Assembly: GCF_001421165.1 (NCBI RefSeq)
Contig: NZ_LMKB01000006.1
Location: forward strand, 90,112 to 154,111
Origin: Frigoribacterium sp. Leaf8
GTDB taxonomy: Bacteria; Actinomycetota; Actinomycetes; Actinomycetales; Microbacteriaceae
Direction of reading: 5' to 3'
DNA: 64,000 nt
This document shows positions 26,490 to 34,421 of this stretch, one piece after another (positions within the stretch are counted from its first letter, which is position 1; every line of letters starts with the position of its first letter). The notes below the pieces were generated by a model. It saw only the letters and a program-made list of their open reading frames with translations. It had not been told where the DNA came from and made no database searches. The translations under genes and the position numbers were made by a program.

Positions 26490-26768
26490 ATGACGCCGAA
26501 GGACGAGACTCCCCCGCAGCTGAAGAACCCCGACATGTACGAGGCACTCCGCGACGAGGGGGCGTCGAAGGAGAAGGCCGCGCGCATCTCGAACGCCGCC
26601 GCCCAGAAGGGCAACAGCGAGAAGAAGGTGGCCGCCAAAGGCGGGAAGTCCGGTTCGTACGACGACTGGACGGTGGAGGAACTCAAGGCACGCGCGAAGG
26701 AACTCGGCGTGACCGGCTACTCCGACCTGAAGAAGGCCGACCTGATCGAGGCGCTCCGCGAACACTGA
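26490..26768 (+). CDS. Small Rho-N-domain protein
   Basis: A 92-residue, Lys-rich protein. Residues about 55-90 (WTVEELKARAKELGVTGYS...LIEALREH) form a Rho termination factor N-terminal/SAP-like helix-extended fold that can bind nucleic acid. The first half, with KEKAARISNAAAQKG, resembles DUF7218. TACGGT (26477-26482) lies 7 nt before the ATG, so a leaderless mRNA is likely. It converges with the Ku gene 9 nt away. In actinobacteria similar small proteins occur near Ku; whether it helps end joining is inference. Confidence 0.75.
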   Translation: MTPKDETPPQLKNPDMYEALRDEGASKEKAARISNAAAQKGNSEKKVAAKGGKSGSYDDWTVEELKARAKELGVTGYSDLKKADLIEALREH

Positions 26769-26777
26769 CCGTCGCGG

Positions 26778-27776
26778 TCAGCCGGCCTTCTTCTTCGGGG
26801 CCGCCTTCTTGTCGGAGGCGGACGAGGCGGGCTTCTTCCTCGCCGCAGAACCCGACCCTCCGGACGTCGACCGCGAGGACTCCTTCTTCGAGGGCTCCTT
26901 CTTCGCAGGCGACTTCTTCGCGGCGGGTTTCGTCGACGACGACGCCGCGGCCTTCTTGGTCGGCTTGGGATGTCCGCCCGACCGGTTCTTCTCGACCGAC
27001 CGACGCAGCGCCTCCATCAGGTCGATGACCTCGCCGCCCTCGTCGTCGTCCTCGGGCTTCTCGCCGAAGGTGGCGTCCGTGTCGAGCGACTCGCCTTCCT
27101 CCAGCTTCGCGTCGATCAGCTGTCGCAACTGCTCCTGGTAGTCGTCGCTGAAGTCCGCGGGCTCGAAGTCGTCGCTCAACGAGTCGACGAGCGACGACGA
27201 CATGTCGAGTTCCTTGTCGCTGACGCGCGTCTGCTTCTCGAGCGCCGGGAACCGTGCCTCGCGCACCTCGTCGTCCCAGAGCAGGGTCTGAAGCATCAGC
27301 ACGTCGCCGCGGACGCGCAGGGCCGCGAGCCGGGTCTTCTGCCGCAGCGAGAAGTGGACGATGGCCGTGCGGTCGGTCTCCTCGAGGGTCCGGCGCAGCA
27401 GCACGTAGGCCTTGGGCGAGGTGCCGTCCGGCTCGAGGAAGTAACTGCGGTCGAGCATGATCGGGTCGACCTGGTCGCTCGGGACGAACTCGAGCACGTC
27501 GATCTCGCGCGAGCGCTCCTCGGGCAACGACTTCAGGTCGTCACCCGTGATCACCACGGTGCGGTCGCCGTCGTCGTAGGCCTTGTCGATGTGCTCGTAG
27601 TCGACGACCTTGCCGCAGATCTCGCACTTCCGCTGGTACCGGATGCGGCCACCGTCGGCGTCGTGCACCTGGTGCAGGGACACGTCGTGGTCCTCGGTGG
27701 CGCTGTACAACTTGACGGGGACGTTGACGAGCCCGAACGTGATCGCGCCCTTCCAGATCGATCGCATGACGCTCAT
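26778..27776 (-). CDS. ku: Ku protein, non-homologous end joining
   Basis: A 332-residue bacterial Ku. The homodimer rings DNA ends and recruits LigD. The beta-barrel core is in residues about 1-255, beginning MRSIWKGAITFGLVNVPVKL, with a Cys pair (CEICGKVV near 50). The C-terminal tail (about 270-332) is a long Lys/Ser/Ala/Pro stretch, a DNA-binding extension seen in soil actinobacteria. The first ATG (27776) has GGAGA in front; a second ATG three codons later would also work. The gene diverges from the SDR gene, and LigD lies 1 kb on. Confidence 0.92.
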   Translation of the reverse strand: MSVMRSIWKGAITFGLVNVPVKLYSATEDHDVSLHQVHDADGGRIRYQRKCEICGKVVDYEHIDKAYDDGDRTVVITGDDLKSLPEERSREIDVLEFVPSDQVDPIMLDRSYFLEPDGTSPKAYVLLRRTLEETDRTAIVHFSLRQKTRLAALRVRGDVLMLQTLLWDDEVREARFPALEKQTRVSDKELDMSSSLVDSLSDDFEPADFSDDYQEQLRQLIDAKLEEGESLDTDATFGEKPEDDDEGGEVIDLMEALRRSVEKNRSGGHPKPTKKAAASSSTKPAAKKSPAKKEPSKKESSRSTSGGSGSAARKKPASSASDKKAAPKKKAG

Positions 27777-27860
27777 CTTTCTCCGCGTGCGCTCCGAATG
27801 ACCGCCGGTGGGGTACAGACCCCCGAGCGGCGGAGGCGCGGCGAGGGCACCGTGGGCGTC

Positions 27861-28748
27861 ATGAGCCAATACGACAAGAAGAACCCGGTCGACCTCTACC
27901 CCGCGCCGCCGTTCCCGAAGCAGGAGCAGTCGCTGCCGGGCGAGGCCTGGAAGATGGACCCCAAGCCCGACCACGGCGAGACCAGCTACGTCGGCAAGGA
28001 GCGCCTCACCGGCTTCCGCGGCGTCGTCACCGGCGCGGACTCGGGCATCGGTCGCGCCGCCGCGATCGCGCTCAGCCGTGAGGGCGCCGACCTCGTGCTC
28101 AGCTACCTTCCCAGCGAGCAGAAGGACGCCGAGGAGGTGCGCGACCTGCTCGAGGGCGAGGGGCGCAAGGCCGTCCTCGTCCCCGGCGACATCTCGGACG
28201 AGCAGTACTGCAAGGACCTCGTGCAGAAGGCCGTCGACGAGTTCGGCGGGCTCGACACCCTCGTCATGGTGGCCGGTCGGATGAAGAGCAACGACGACAT
28301 CCTCACGCTCACCACCGAGGACATCGACTCGACCATCAAGACCAACGTCTACTCGCTGTTCTGGCTGACCCAGGCCGCCATCCCGCACCTCGAGCCCGGT
28401 TCGTCGATCGTGACGACCGGCTCGGTGCAGGGCACGCAGCCGAGCCCGGACAAGATCGACTACGCGCTCACCAAGGGTGCGATCGGCGTCTTCACCTCGG
28501 GCCTCGCGCAGCAGCTCGCACCCAAGGGCATCCGCGTCAACCAGGTCTCCCCCGGCCCGGTCTGGACGCCCCTGCAGCCCGGCTCCGACGACGCCGAGAC
28601 GGTGTCGGAGTTCGGCGGCCAGGCGCCGTTCGGTCGCCCCGGCCAGCCCGCCGAGCTCGCCGCCGCGTACGTGCACCTGGTGAGCCCGGAGTCGAGCTAC
28701 ACCTCGGGCGCGACCATCACGATCGCCGGAGCGATGCCCGCGGTCTGA
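27861..28748 (+). CDS. Short-chain dehydrogenase/reductase, YhdF/YgaD-like
   Basis: A 295-residue SDR. The TGADSGIG cofactor motif is at about 57-64, and the catalytic S188, Y201 and K205 (YALTK) are all present. The extended N-terminus (YPAPPFPKQEQSLPG...) before the Rossmann fold is typical of stress-linked oxidoreductases of the YhdF/YghA type. The substrate is unknown. The ATG at 27861 is used; a GTG three codons upstream is also possible. It lies between Ku and LigD, but its function need not be linked to end joining. Confidence 0.85.
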   Translation: MSQYDKKNPVDLYPAPPFPKQEQSLPGEAWKMDPKPDHGETSYVGKERLTGFRGVVTGADSGIGRAAAIALSREGADLVLSYLPSEQKDAEEVRDLLEGEGRKAVLVPGDISDEQYCKDLVQKAVDEFGGLDTLVMVAGRMKSNDDILTLTTEDIDSTIKTNVYSLFWLTQAAIPHLEPGSSIVTTGSVQGTQPSPDKIDYALTKGAIGVFTSGLAQQLAPKGIRVNQVSPGPVWTPLQPGSDDAETVSEFGGQAPFGRPGQPAELAAAYVHLVSPESSYTSGATITIAGAMPAV

Positions 28749-28833
28749 TCCGCGCCTCCTCGGCTCCGTCGTCCCGACGACACGGACCCACAGCCGGGTA
28801 GAACGAGGAACACACGAGACAGGGAGGCGCGCG

Positions 28834-31458
28834 ATGGCGGGCAAGGGACGCGGCGAGACGGTCGAGGTCGGCGGGCACCGGTTGCAGTTGACGAACCTCG
28901 ACAAGGTGCTCTACCCGGATGCCGGCACGACCAAGGCCGACGTCCTGGGCTACTACGCCGCCGTCGCGGAGTGGATGCTGCCGCACGTCGAGGGTCGGCC
29001 GGCCACCCGCAAGCGCTGGGTGAACGGCGTCGACGGCGAGGTGTTCTTCGAGAAGAACCTGCCCGACTCCGCGCCCGACTGGGTCGCCCGGCACACCCTC
29101 GAGCACAAGGACCACGCCAACGTCTACCCGATGGTGAACGACGTCGCGACGCTCACCTGGCTGACGCAGGTCGCCGCGCTCGAGGTGCACGTGCCGCAGT
29201 GGCGGTTCGGCCCGAAGGGGGCGCAGCGCAACCCCGACCGGCTGGTGCTCGACCTCGACCCGGGTGAAGGCGTCGGCCTCGCCGAGTGCGTCGCCGTGGC
29301 GCAGCTGCTCAAGCCGATCGTCGAGGGCATGGGCCTCGAGCTGATGCCCGTGACGAGCGGCAGCAAGGGCGTGCACCTGTACGCCCGGCTCGACGGGAGG
29401 CAGACCAGTGCCCAGGTCGGCGAGGTCGCCCACGAACTGGCCCGTGCGATGGAGGCCGACCACCCCGACCTCGTGCTCAGCACCATGGGCAAGGCCGACC
29501 GCCGGGGCAAGGTGCTGCTCGACTGGTCGCAGAACAACGGCAACAAGACGACGGTCGCCCCGTACTCGCTGCGGGGTCGGTCCCGGCCGACCGTGGCGAT
29601 GCCTCGCACCTGGCGCGAACTCGCGTCGAAGACCCTGGCGCAGCTCGAGTACACCGACGTGCTCTCGCGCCTGAAGCGGCGCGGCGACCCCCTGGCCGAC
29701 GTCTCGGCGCACGTGCCGGTGCCCTCGGGCGAGCTGGGCGAGGACTTCCGCAACACCGAGGCCCCCGACCACGACCCCTCCGAGAAGGTGCGCGACCGCC
29801 TCGAGGTCTACCGCTCGAAGCGCGACGCGTCGAAGACCGCCGAGCCCGTGCCCGACGAGGCCCCTGCCTCGACCGACGGCACGAGCTTCGTCATCCAGGA
29901 GCACCACGCCAGCTCGCTGCACTGGGACTTCCGCCTCGAGCACGACGGCGTGCTGGTCAGCTGGGCGTTGCCGAAGGGCGAGCCCGACGACCCGGGCACG
30001 AACCACCTGGCCGTCCAGACCGAGGACCACCCGCTCGAGTACGGCACCTTCGAGGGCACGATCGCCAAGGGCGAGTACGGCGCCGGCGAGGTGACCATCT
30101 GGGACTCCGGCGAGTACGAGCTCGAGAAGTGGCGGGAGGGCAAGGAGGTGATCGTCGTGCTGCACGGCGAGCAGCGCGGCACCCGACGCGTCGCGCTGAT
30201 CCACACCGGCCACGGCGGTGGGCGGGCGGAATCGAACTGGCTCATCCACCGCATGAAGGACGACGCGGGCGACGTCGGCTCGCACGACGGCGCTTCCGTC
30301 GGCAATTCAGGAGGACGACCGCATCGAGCCCGGAAGACGACCGAAGACGCGCGATCCCCTGAGTTGCCGCCGTCCGCGCGGGCGAATCGGCGAGGCGACG
30401 CCGGCAAGTCCTCACGCGCGGCGCACGCGACCGGCGGCTCCCCCGGAGGGTCGGGCCGCGCCTCCTCGGCTCGCGACGGGAAGCAGGAGTTCCCGGCACC
30501 CGACCCGGTCGCGCCGATGCTGGCGACGACGGGCGACGCGCACGACGTGTCCGAGGGCGGGTGGGCGTTCGAGATGAAGTGGGACGGCATCCGCGCCGTG
30601 GCGGTCGTCCACGACGGCGCGGTCACGCTGACCAGCCGCAACGGCAACGACCTCACCCCGGCCTACCCCGAGCTGCAGGTGCTGGCGGAGCGGGTCGACA
30701 GCGAAGGAGGCGCGGTGCTCGACGGCGAGATCGTGGCCGTCGACGAGAAGGGTCGCCCCGACTTCGGCCTGCTCCAGACGCGCATGGGGTTGACGCGGTC
30801 GCGCGACGTGGCGCGAGCCGCCGCGGGCGCGCCGGTGAAGCTGCTGCTGTTCGACGTCATGCGGGCCGAAGGGCGCTCGCTCGTGAAGGACGAGTACGAC
30901 GACCGGCGTGAGGTGCTCGAGCGGATCGTCGAGAGCGGCGGGGCCGTCGACGTGCCCCCGGCGTTCGACGGGGACCTGGAGGCGGCGGTCGCCACCTCGA
31001 AGCGCCTGCGCCTCGAGGGCGTGGTCGCCAAGCGGCGCGACGCGACGTACAGCGCCGGTCGACGGTCCCGCGCCTGGATCAAGATGAAGCACCACCAGAC
31101 GCAGGAGGTCGTGATCGCGGGCTGGCGCGCCGGTGCCGGCCGGAGGGCCGACGGCGTCGGCTCGCTCCTGATGGGCGTGCCGGGCGAGGACGGGCTGCAT
31201 TACGTCGGCCGGGTCGGCACGGGGTTCACCGACCGCGAGCTCGACGAGCTGTTGCCGGCGTTGCGCGCCGCCGAGCGGAAGACCAGCCCCTTGGTGGGCG
31301 TGCCCGCCGTGGACGCCCGCGGCGCCCACTGGGTCACCCCGTCGCGGGTGGGCGAGGTGTCGATCGCCGAGTGGACCTCGACCGGGCGGCTGCGGCAGCC
31401 GAGCTGGCGCGGGTGGCGGCCCGACAAGTCGCCGGACGACGTCGTCCGCGAGGGGTGA
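28834..31458 (+). CDS. ligD: ATP-dependent DNA ligase LigD
   Basis: An 874-residue end-joining ligase with domains in the order POL (about 1-300), PE nuclease/phosphoesterase (about 345-490) and LIG (about 560-874), the mycobacterial order. The POL active-site D140 and D142 (LDLDPGEG), the PE H357 (HHASSLHWDFR) and the ligase nucleophile K582 (EMKWDGIR) are intact. A low-complexity Ser/Arg/Gly linker (about 490-550) separates PE and LIG. GGAGG lies just before the ATG, inside a GGAGGCGCG motif. It works with Ku to fill, trim and seal double-strand breaks. Confidence 0.93.
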   Translation: MAGKGRGETVEVGGHRLQLTNLDKVLYPDAGTTKADVLGYYAAVAEWMLPHVEGRPATRKRWVNGVDGEVFFEKNLPDSAPDWVARHTLEHKDHANVYPMVNDVATLTWLTQVAALEVHVPQWRFGPKGAQRNPDRLVLDLDPGEGVGLAECVAVAQLLKPIVEGMGLELMPVTSGSKGVHLYARLDGRQTSAQVGEVAHELARAMEADHPDLVLSTMGKADRRGKVLLDWSQNNGNKTTVAPYSLRGRSRPTVAMPRTWRELASKTLAQLEYTDVLSRLKRRGDPLADVSAHVPVPSGELGEDFRNTEAPDHDPSEKVRDRLEVYRSKRDASKTAEPVPDEAPASTDGTSFVIQEHHASSLHWDFRLEHDGVLVSWALPKGEPDDPGTNHLAVQTEDHPLEYGTFEGTIAKGEYGAGEVTIWDSGEYELEKWREGKEVIVVLHGEQRGTRRVALIHTGHGGGRAESNWLIHRMKDDAGDVGSHDGASVGNSGGRPHRARKTTEDARSPELPPSARANRRGDAGKSSRAAHATGGSPGGSGRASSARDGKQEFPAPDPVAPMLATTGDAHDVSEGGWAFEMKWDGIRAVAVVHDGAVTLTSRNGNDLTPAYPELQVLAERVDSEGGAVLDGEIVAVDEKGRPDFGLLQTRMGLTRSRDVARAAAGAPVKLLLFDVMRAEGRSLVKDEYDDRREVLERIVESGGAVDVPPAFDGDLEAAVATSKRLRLEGVVAKRRDATYSAGRRSRAWIKMKHHQTQEVVIAGWRAGAGRRADGVGSLLMGVPGEDGLHYVGRVGTGFTDRELDELLPALRAAERKTSPLVGVPAVDARGAHWVTPSRVGEVSIAEWTSTGRLRQPSWRGWRPDKSPDDVVREG

Positions 31459-31515
31459 GGCCGGGCCGTCGGACGACGGGGCATCGATCGGCGCCCGGCG
31501 GGTGTTGAGTGCAGC

Positions 31516-32949
31516 ATGAGCACACCTCCCCCCGCCCCGAGCGACGCCGCGACCCTGCGCGGCAGGCGGGTCGTCCTCGTGGTCGCCGTGCTGGCCTCGT
31601 TCGTGGCGTTCCTCGACGGCTCGATCGTCACCGTGGCGCTGCCCGCGATCGCCCGCGAACTCGGCACCGGCACGGGAGGCGGCGCGACGGCCGACGACGG
31701 CGCGGGCCTCGCCCTGCAGCAATGGGTCGTCGACGCCTACCTGCTGACGCTCGGATCGCTCATGCTCGTCGCCGGCTCGCTCAGCGACACGTTCGGCCGG
31801 GTGCGGGTGCTGCGCGCGGGCCTGATCGGCTTCGCCGTGACGAGCGTGCTCGCCGCCCTCGCCCCCGACCCGGGCCTGCTGATCGCCGCCCGGGCCCTGC
31901 AGGGCGTGACCGCGGCCCTCCTCGTGCCGAGCAGCCTCGCCCTCATCACCTCGACCTTCAGCGGCCCGGCACAGGGCAAGGCCATCGGCAGCTGGACGGC
32001 CTGGACCGGCGTCGCGTTCCTGATCGGTCCGCTGACCGGGGGCGCGCTCGTCGACACGCTCGGCTGGCGCTGGGTCTTCGCCGTCGTCGTCGTGCCCGTC
32101 GTCCTCACCCTCGTGCTGATGACCCGGTTGCCCGGCGACGCCCACCGGGGGCGCGACGGTGCTCCCCCGCGGGTCGACGTCGTGGGCGCCGTGCTGGCCG
32201 CGGTGGGCCTCGCCGGACCGGTCTTCGCGCTCATCGAGGGGCAGCGCGTCGGGTTCGGCACCTGGTTCGTCGTCACGCCGCTCGTGGTCGGCCTCGCCGC
32301 GCTCGCCGCCTTCGTCTGGTGGGAGCGCCGCTCACCCGCTCCGATGATGCCGCTGACGCTGTTCCGGACCCGTACCTTCACCGTCGGCAACCTGGCCACC
32401 GTCGGCATCTACGCGGCCCTCAGCCTCGGCACCCTGACCATCCCCCTGGTGGTGCAAGAACTGGCGGGTCTGACGGCGACCCTGGCCGGGCTCGTCACCC
32501 TGCCGACGACGATCGTGTCGCTGCTGTTCTCGACCCTGTTCGGCACGCTCGCCGCCACCCACGGCCCGCGCCCGTTCATGACGGCCGGGCCGCTGATCAC
32601 GGCGAGCGGGTTCCTCTGGATGCTGATGGTCGCCGATCCGATCGACGTCTGGTGGCAGGTCGTGCCCGGCGTGGTCCTCTTCGGCTTCGGCCTGTCGGTG
32701 ACCGTGGCTCCGCTCACCTCGACGGTGCTGTCGCAGATCCCGGCCGGCCAGTCGGGCATCGCCTCCGCCGTCAACAACGCCATCTCGCGCGTGGCCGGGC
32801 TCGTCGCGGTCGCGTTCCTCGGGGTCATCGCCGGAGGCGCGCTCACGGTGGGCGGGTTCCATCGCGTCGTGATCGTGGTCGCCGTGCTGCTCGGGGTGAG
32901 CGCGCTGGTGTCGTTCGTCGGTCTGCGCGACCGCACCCGCGCCTCCTGA
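31516..32949 (+). CDS. DHA2-family MFS drug/proton antiporter
   Basis: A 477-residue membrane protein with about 14 hydrophobic helices, the DHA2 layout. The N-terminal motif FLDGSIVTVALPAI (about 33-46) and the RALQGVTAA motif (about 122) are typical of EmrB/QacA relatives that export drugs with protons. The short hydrophilic linker at about 55-70 is poorly conserved. It ends TRAS, encoded by CGCGCCTCCTGA, a pattern seen at two other stops in this window. The MerR-type gene downstream converges on it. Confidence 0.85.
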   Translation: MSTPPPAPSDAATLRGRRVVLVVAVLASFVAFLDGSIVTVALPAIARELGTGTGGGATADDGAGLALQQWVVDAYLLTLGSLMLVAGSLSDTFGRVRVLRAGLIGFAVTSVLAALAPDPGLLIAARALQGVTAALLVPSSLALITSTFSGPAQGKAIGSWTAWTGVAFLIGPLTGGALVDTLGWRWVFAVVVVPVVLTLVLMTRLPGDAHRGRDGAPPRVDVVGAVLAAVGLAGPVFALIEGQRVGFGTWFVVTPLVVGLAALAAFVWWERRSPAPMMPLTLFRTRTFTVGNLATVGIYAALSLGTLTIPLVVQELAGLTATLAGLVTLPTTIVSLLFSTLFGTLAATHGPRPFMTAGPLITASGFLWMLMVADPIDVWWQVVPGVVLFGFGLSVTVAPLTSTVLSQIPAGQSGIASAVNNAISRVAGLVAVAFLGVIAGGALTVGGFHRVVIVVAVLLGVSALVSFVGLRDRTRAS

Positions 32950-32998
32950 GGGCGCCGGCGCGAGGCGACCAGCCGCACGCGACCAGCAGGAGGCGCGG
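32937..32998. terminator. Convergent-gene inverted repeat
   Basis: A perfect 12-bp inverted repeat, CCGCGCCTCCTG at 32937-32948 and its complement at 32987-32998, spans the gap between the MFS and MerR genes with a 38-nt loop. The left arm is part of the MFS stop region. A termination role is inferred. Confidence 0.55.
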
Positions 32999-33000
32999 CG

Positions 33001-33609
33001 TCAGGGCCCGAAGCGGCGCCAGGACGCGTCCTGCTGGGCCAGGCGGCGCAGGGCGAGCAGGAGCGGCTCGACCAACACGGTGCCGAGCACGACGTACTGC
33101 ACCGCGGCGTCCACCGAATCGACCGGGATGCCCGCGATCTCGGCCTCGGCGACCTCGGCCATCGACCGCGCGTAGCCGTCGAGCGTCGCGTCGGGCAGCT
33201 CGAACCCTGCGGCCTCGAGTCCGTCGACCGCGACCTCGAGGGCGGCGAGCACGTCGGCCGACCCCGGATCGATCGTCCACCCCCACCCGGCCACGAGCGC
33301 TTCGGCCCGCGACAGGTCGACGCCCTCGGGGGCCGTCGTCGTGACGGCCGACTGGGCGACGCCGAGCACCTCGGCGACCGTCTCGTGCTCACCGTCGAGC
33401 TGCCCGAGGACGGCGCGCGCGCCGGCGACGCTGAGCCCGCCCGCGCCGAGCAACGCCCGGACGAGCCGCAGGCGGCGCACGTGGTCGTCCCCGTACCGGG
33501 CCTGGGTGGCGCTGGTGCGCTCGCCCTCGGGCAGCAGCCCCTCGCGCAGGTAGTACTTGATCGTGGCGACCGGCACCCCGGTCGTCTCGGCGAGCTGGGA
33601 GATGCGCAC
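33001..33609 (-). CDS. MerR-family regulator
   Basis: A 202-residue regulator. The N-terminal winged helix (RISQLAETTGVPVATIKYYLREGLLP) is the MerR fold with KYYLREGLL as recognition region. The C-terminal part, about 120 residues, is a helical effector domain with no Cys, so a metal role is unlikely. The GTG at 33609 is chosen because AAGGGG lies 6 nt upstream; an ATG 20 codons farther would place the operator inside the gene. It is divergent from the DUF4188 gene it probably controls through the palindrome between them. Confidence 0.82.
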   Translation of the reverse strand: MRISQLAETTGVPVATIKYYLREGLLPEGERTSATQARYGDDHVRRLRLVRALLGAGGLSVAGARAVLGQLDGEHETVAEVLGVAQSAVTTTAPEGVDLSRAEALVAGWGWTIDPGSADVLAALEVAVDGLEAAGFELPDATLDGYARSMAEVAEAEIAGIPVDSVDAAVQYVVLGTVLVEPLLLALRRLAQQDASWRRFGP

Positions 33610-33619
33610 GGACTGCCCC

Positions 33620-33656
33620 TTGACATTGGATAGCGCGACTCTCCAATATTGGAGAG
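33620..33656 (+). promoter_or_regulatory. MerR-type promoter with palindromic operator
   Basis: TTGACA (33620-33625) and AATATT (33645-33650) are separated by 19 bp, the overlong spacer that MerR regulators untwist. A perfect palindrome CTCTCCAATATTGGAGAG spans 33639-33656, and weaker outer arms (GGATAG/CTATCC) extend it. It is the only AT-rich patch in the gap and faces the DUF4188 gene. It is likely the MerR binding site for both divergent genes. Confidence 0.75.
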
Positions 33657-33682
33657 CGCCACTATCCATCTAAGGAGACATC

Positions 33683-34180
33683 ATGTCGAGAGTCAACCCG
33701 GGCCGCACCACGCACGAGCACGACGGCGAACTCGTCGTCTTCCTGATCGGCATGACCGTCAACCGCTGGTGGCGGCCCGACCAGTGGGGGCCGGTGTTCG
33801 CGGCGATGGGACCGATGCTCACCGAGTTGTTCCGTGATCCCGAGAGCGGGCTCGCGGGCATGAGGCTGACGCTCGGACGTGGCGGGCCGGTGCTCGTGCA
33901 GTACTGGACCTCGCTCGAGAAGCTCTACGCCTATGCCAGCTCGCCGCAGCAGGCGCACCGGCCGGCCTGGATGGCGTTCAACCGTCGGGCACGCACGGCC
34001 CCGGGGGCCGTCGGCATCTGGCACGAGACCTTCGTGGTCGAGCGCGCCGAGAGCATGTACGTCGGCATGGCGCCGTCGGGGCTGGCCCGGGCGACCAGGT
34101 CGGTGCCGGTCGGTCCGCGCAGCGACACCGCGCGGGCCCGGGCCGCGAGCGGCCGGACCCCCGGCACCGCGTCGGCCTGA
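33683..34180 (+). CDS. DUF4188 monooxygenase-like protein
   Basis: A 165-residue protein of the DUF4188 group, an alpha/beta-barrel fold related to heme-degrading and antibiotic monooxygenases. FLIGMTVNRWWRPDQW near 20-35 and WHETFVVERAESMYVGM near 112-130 are its typical blocks. Function is unproved. The ATG at 33683 follows AAGGAG. It is divergent from the MerR gene and lies behind a MerR-type promoter, a pairing common in actinobacteria, so it is probably induced by a small molecule. Confidence 0.75.
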   Translation: MSRVNPGRTTHEHDGELVVFLIGMTVNRWWRPDQWGPVFAAMGPMLTELFRDPESGLAGMRLTLGRGGPVLVQYWTSLEKLYAYASSPQQAHRPAWMAFNRRARTAPGAVGIWHETFVVERAESMYVGMAPSGLARATRSVPVGPRSDTARARAASGRTPGTASA

Positions 34181-34216
34181 CGCCGCGTGCCGCCCCGCCG
34201 CGCCGCGTCCGTCACC

Positions 34217-34276
34217 GCACCGCGTGTCGTGCACCGCACCCGGTCGAGACGAGGTGCCGTGCACGGGACGCGGTGC
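34217..34276. repeat. 60-nt palindromic element, copy 4
   Basis: Arms 34217-34240 and 34253-34276 pair at 21 of 24 positions around a 12-nt centre. The sequence family is the same as copies 1-3 (GCACCGCG... and ...GCGGTGC). It lies after the DUF4188 stop and before the GH3 gene. Confidence 0.85.
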
Positions 34277-34421
34277 GCTGTCGGCCGGTCGCGTCAAGCC
34301 CCCACGGGCCCCATTGCCCTCGAGTCGCCTGTGACCCTACGATGAGCCAGACGTGAGCCGCCCTCGTTCGGGGGTGGCTCCAGCTCTGTCGTGAGACAGC
34401 CGTGATTACAAGGGAGTAATC

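Noticed and set aside
23849-26686. Minus-strand frame across phosphoketolase
   Set aside because: No family features, and the plus-strand gene has all signatures of Xfp.
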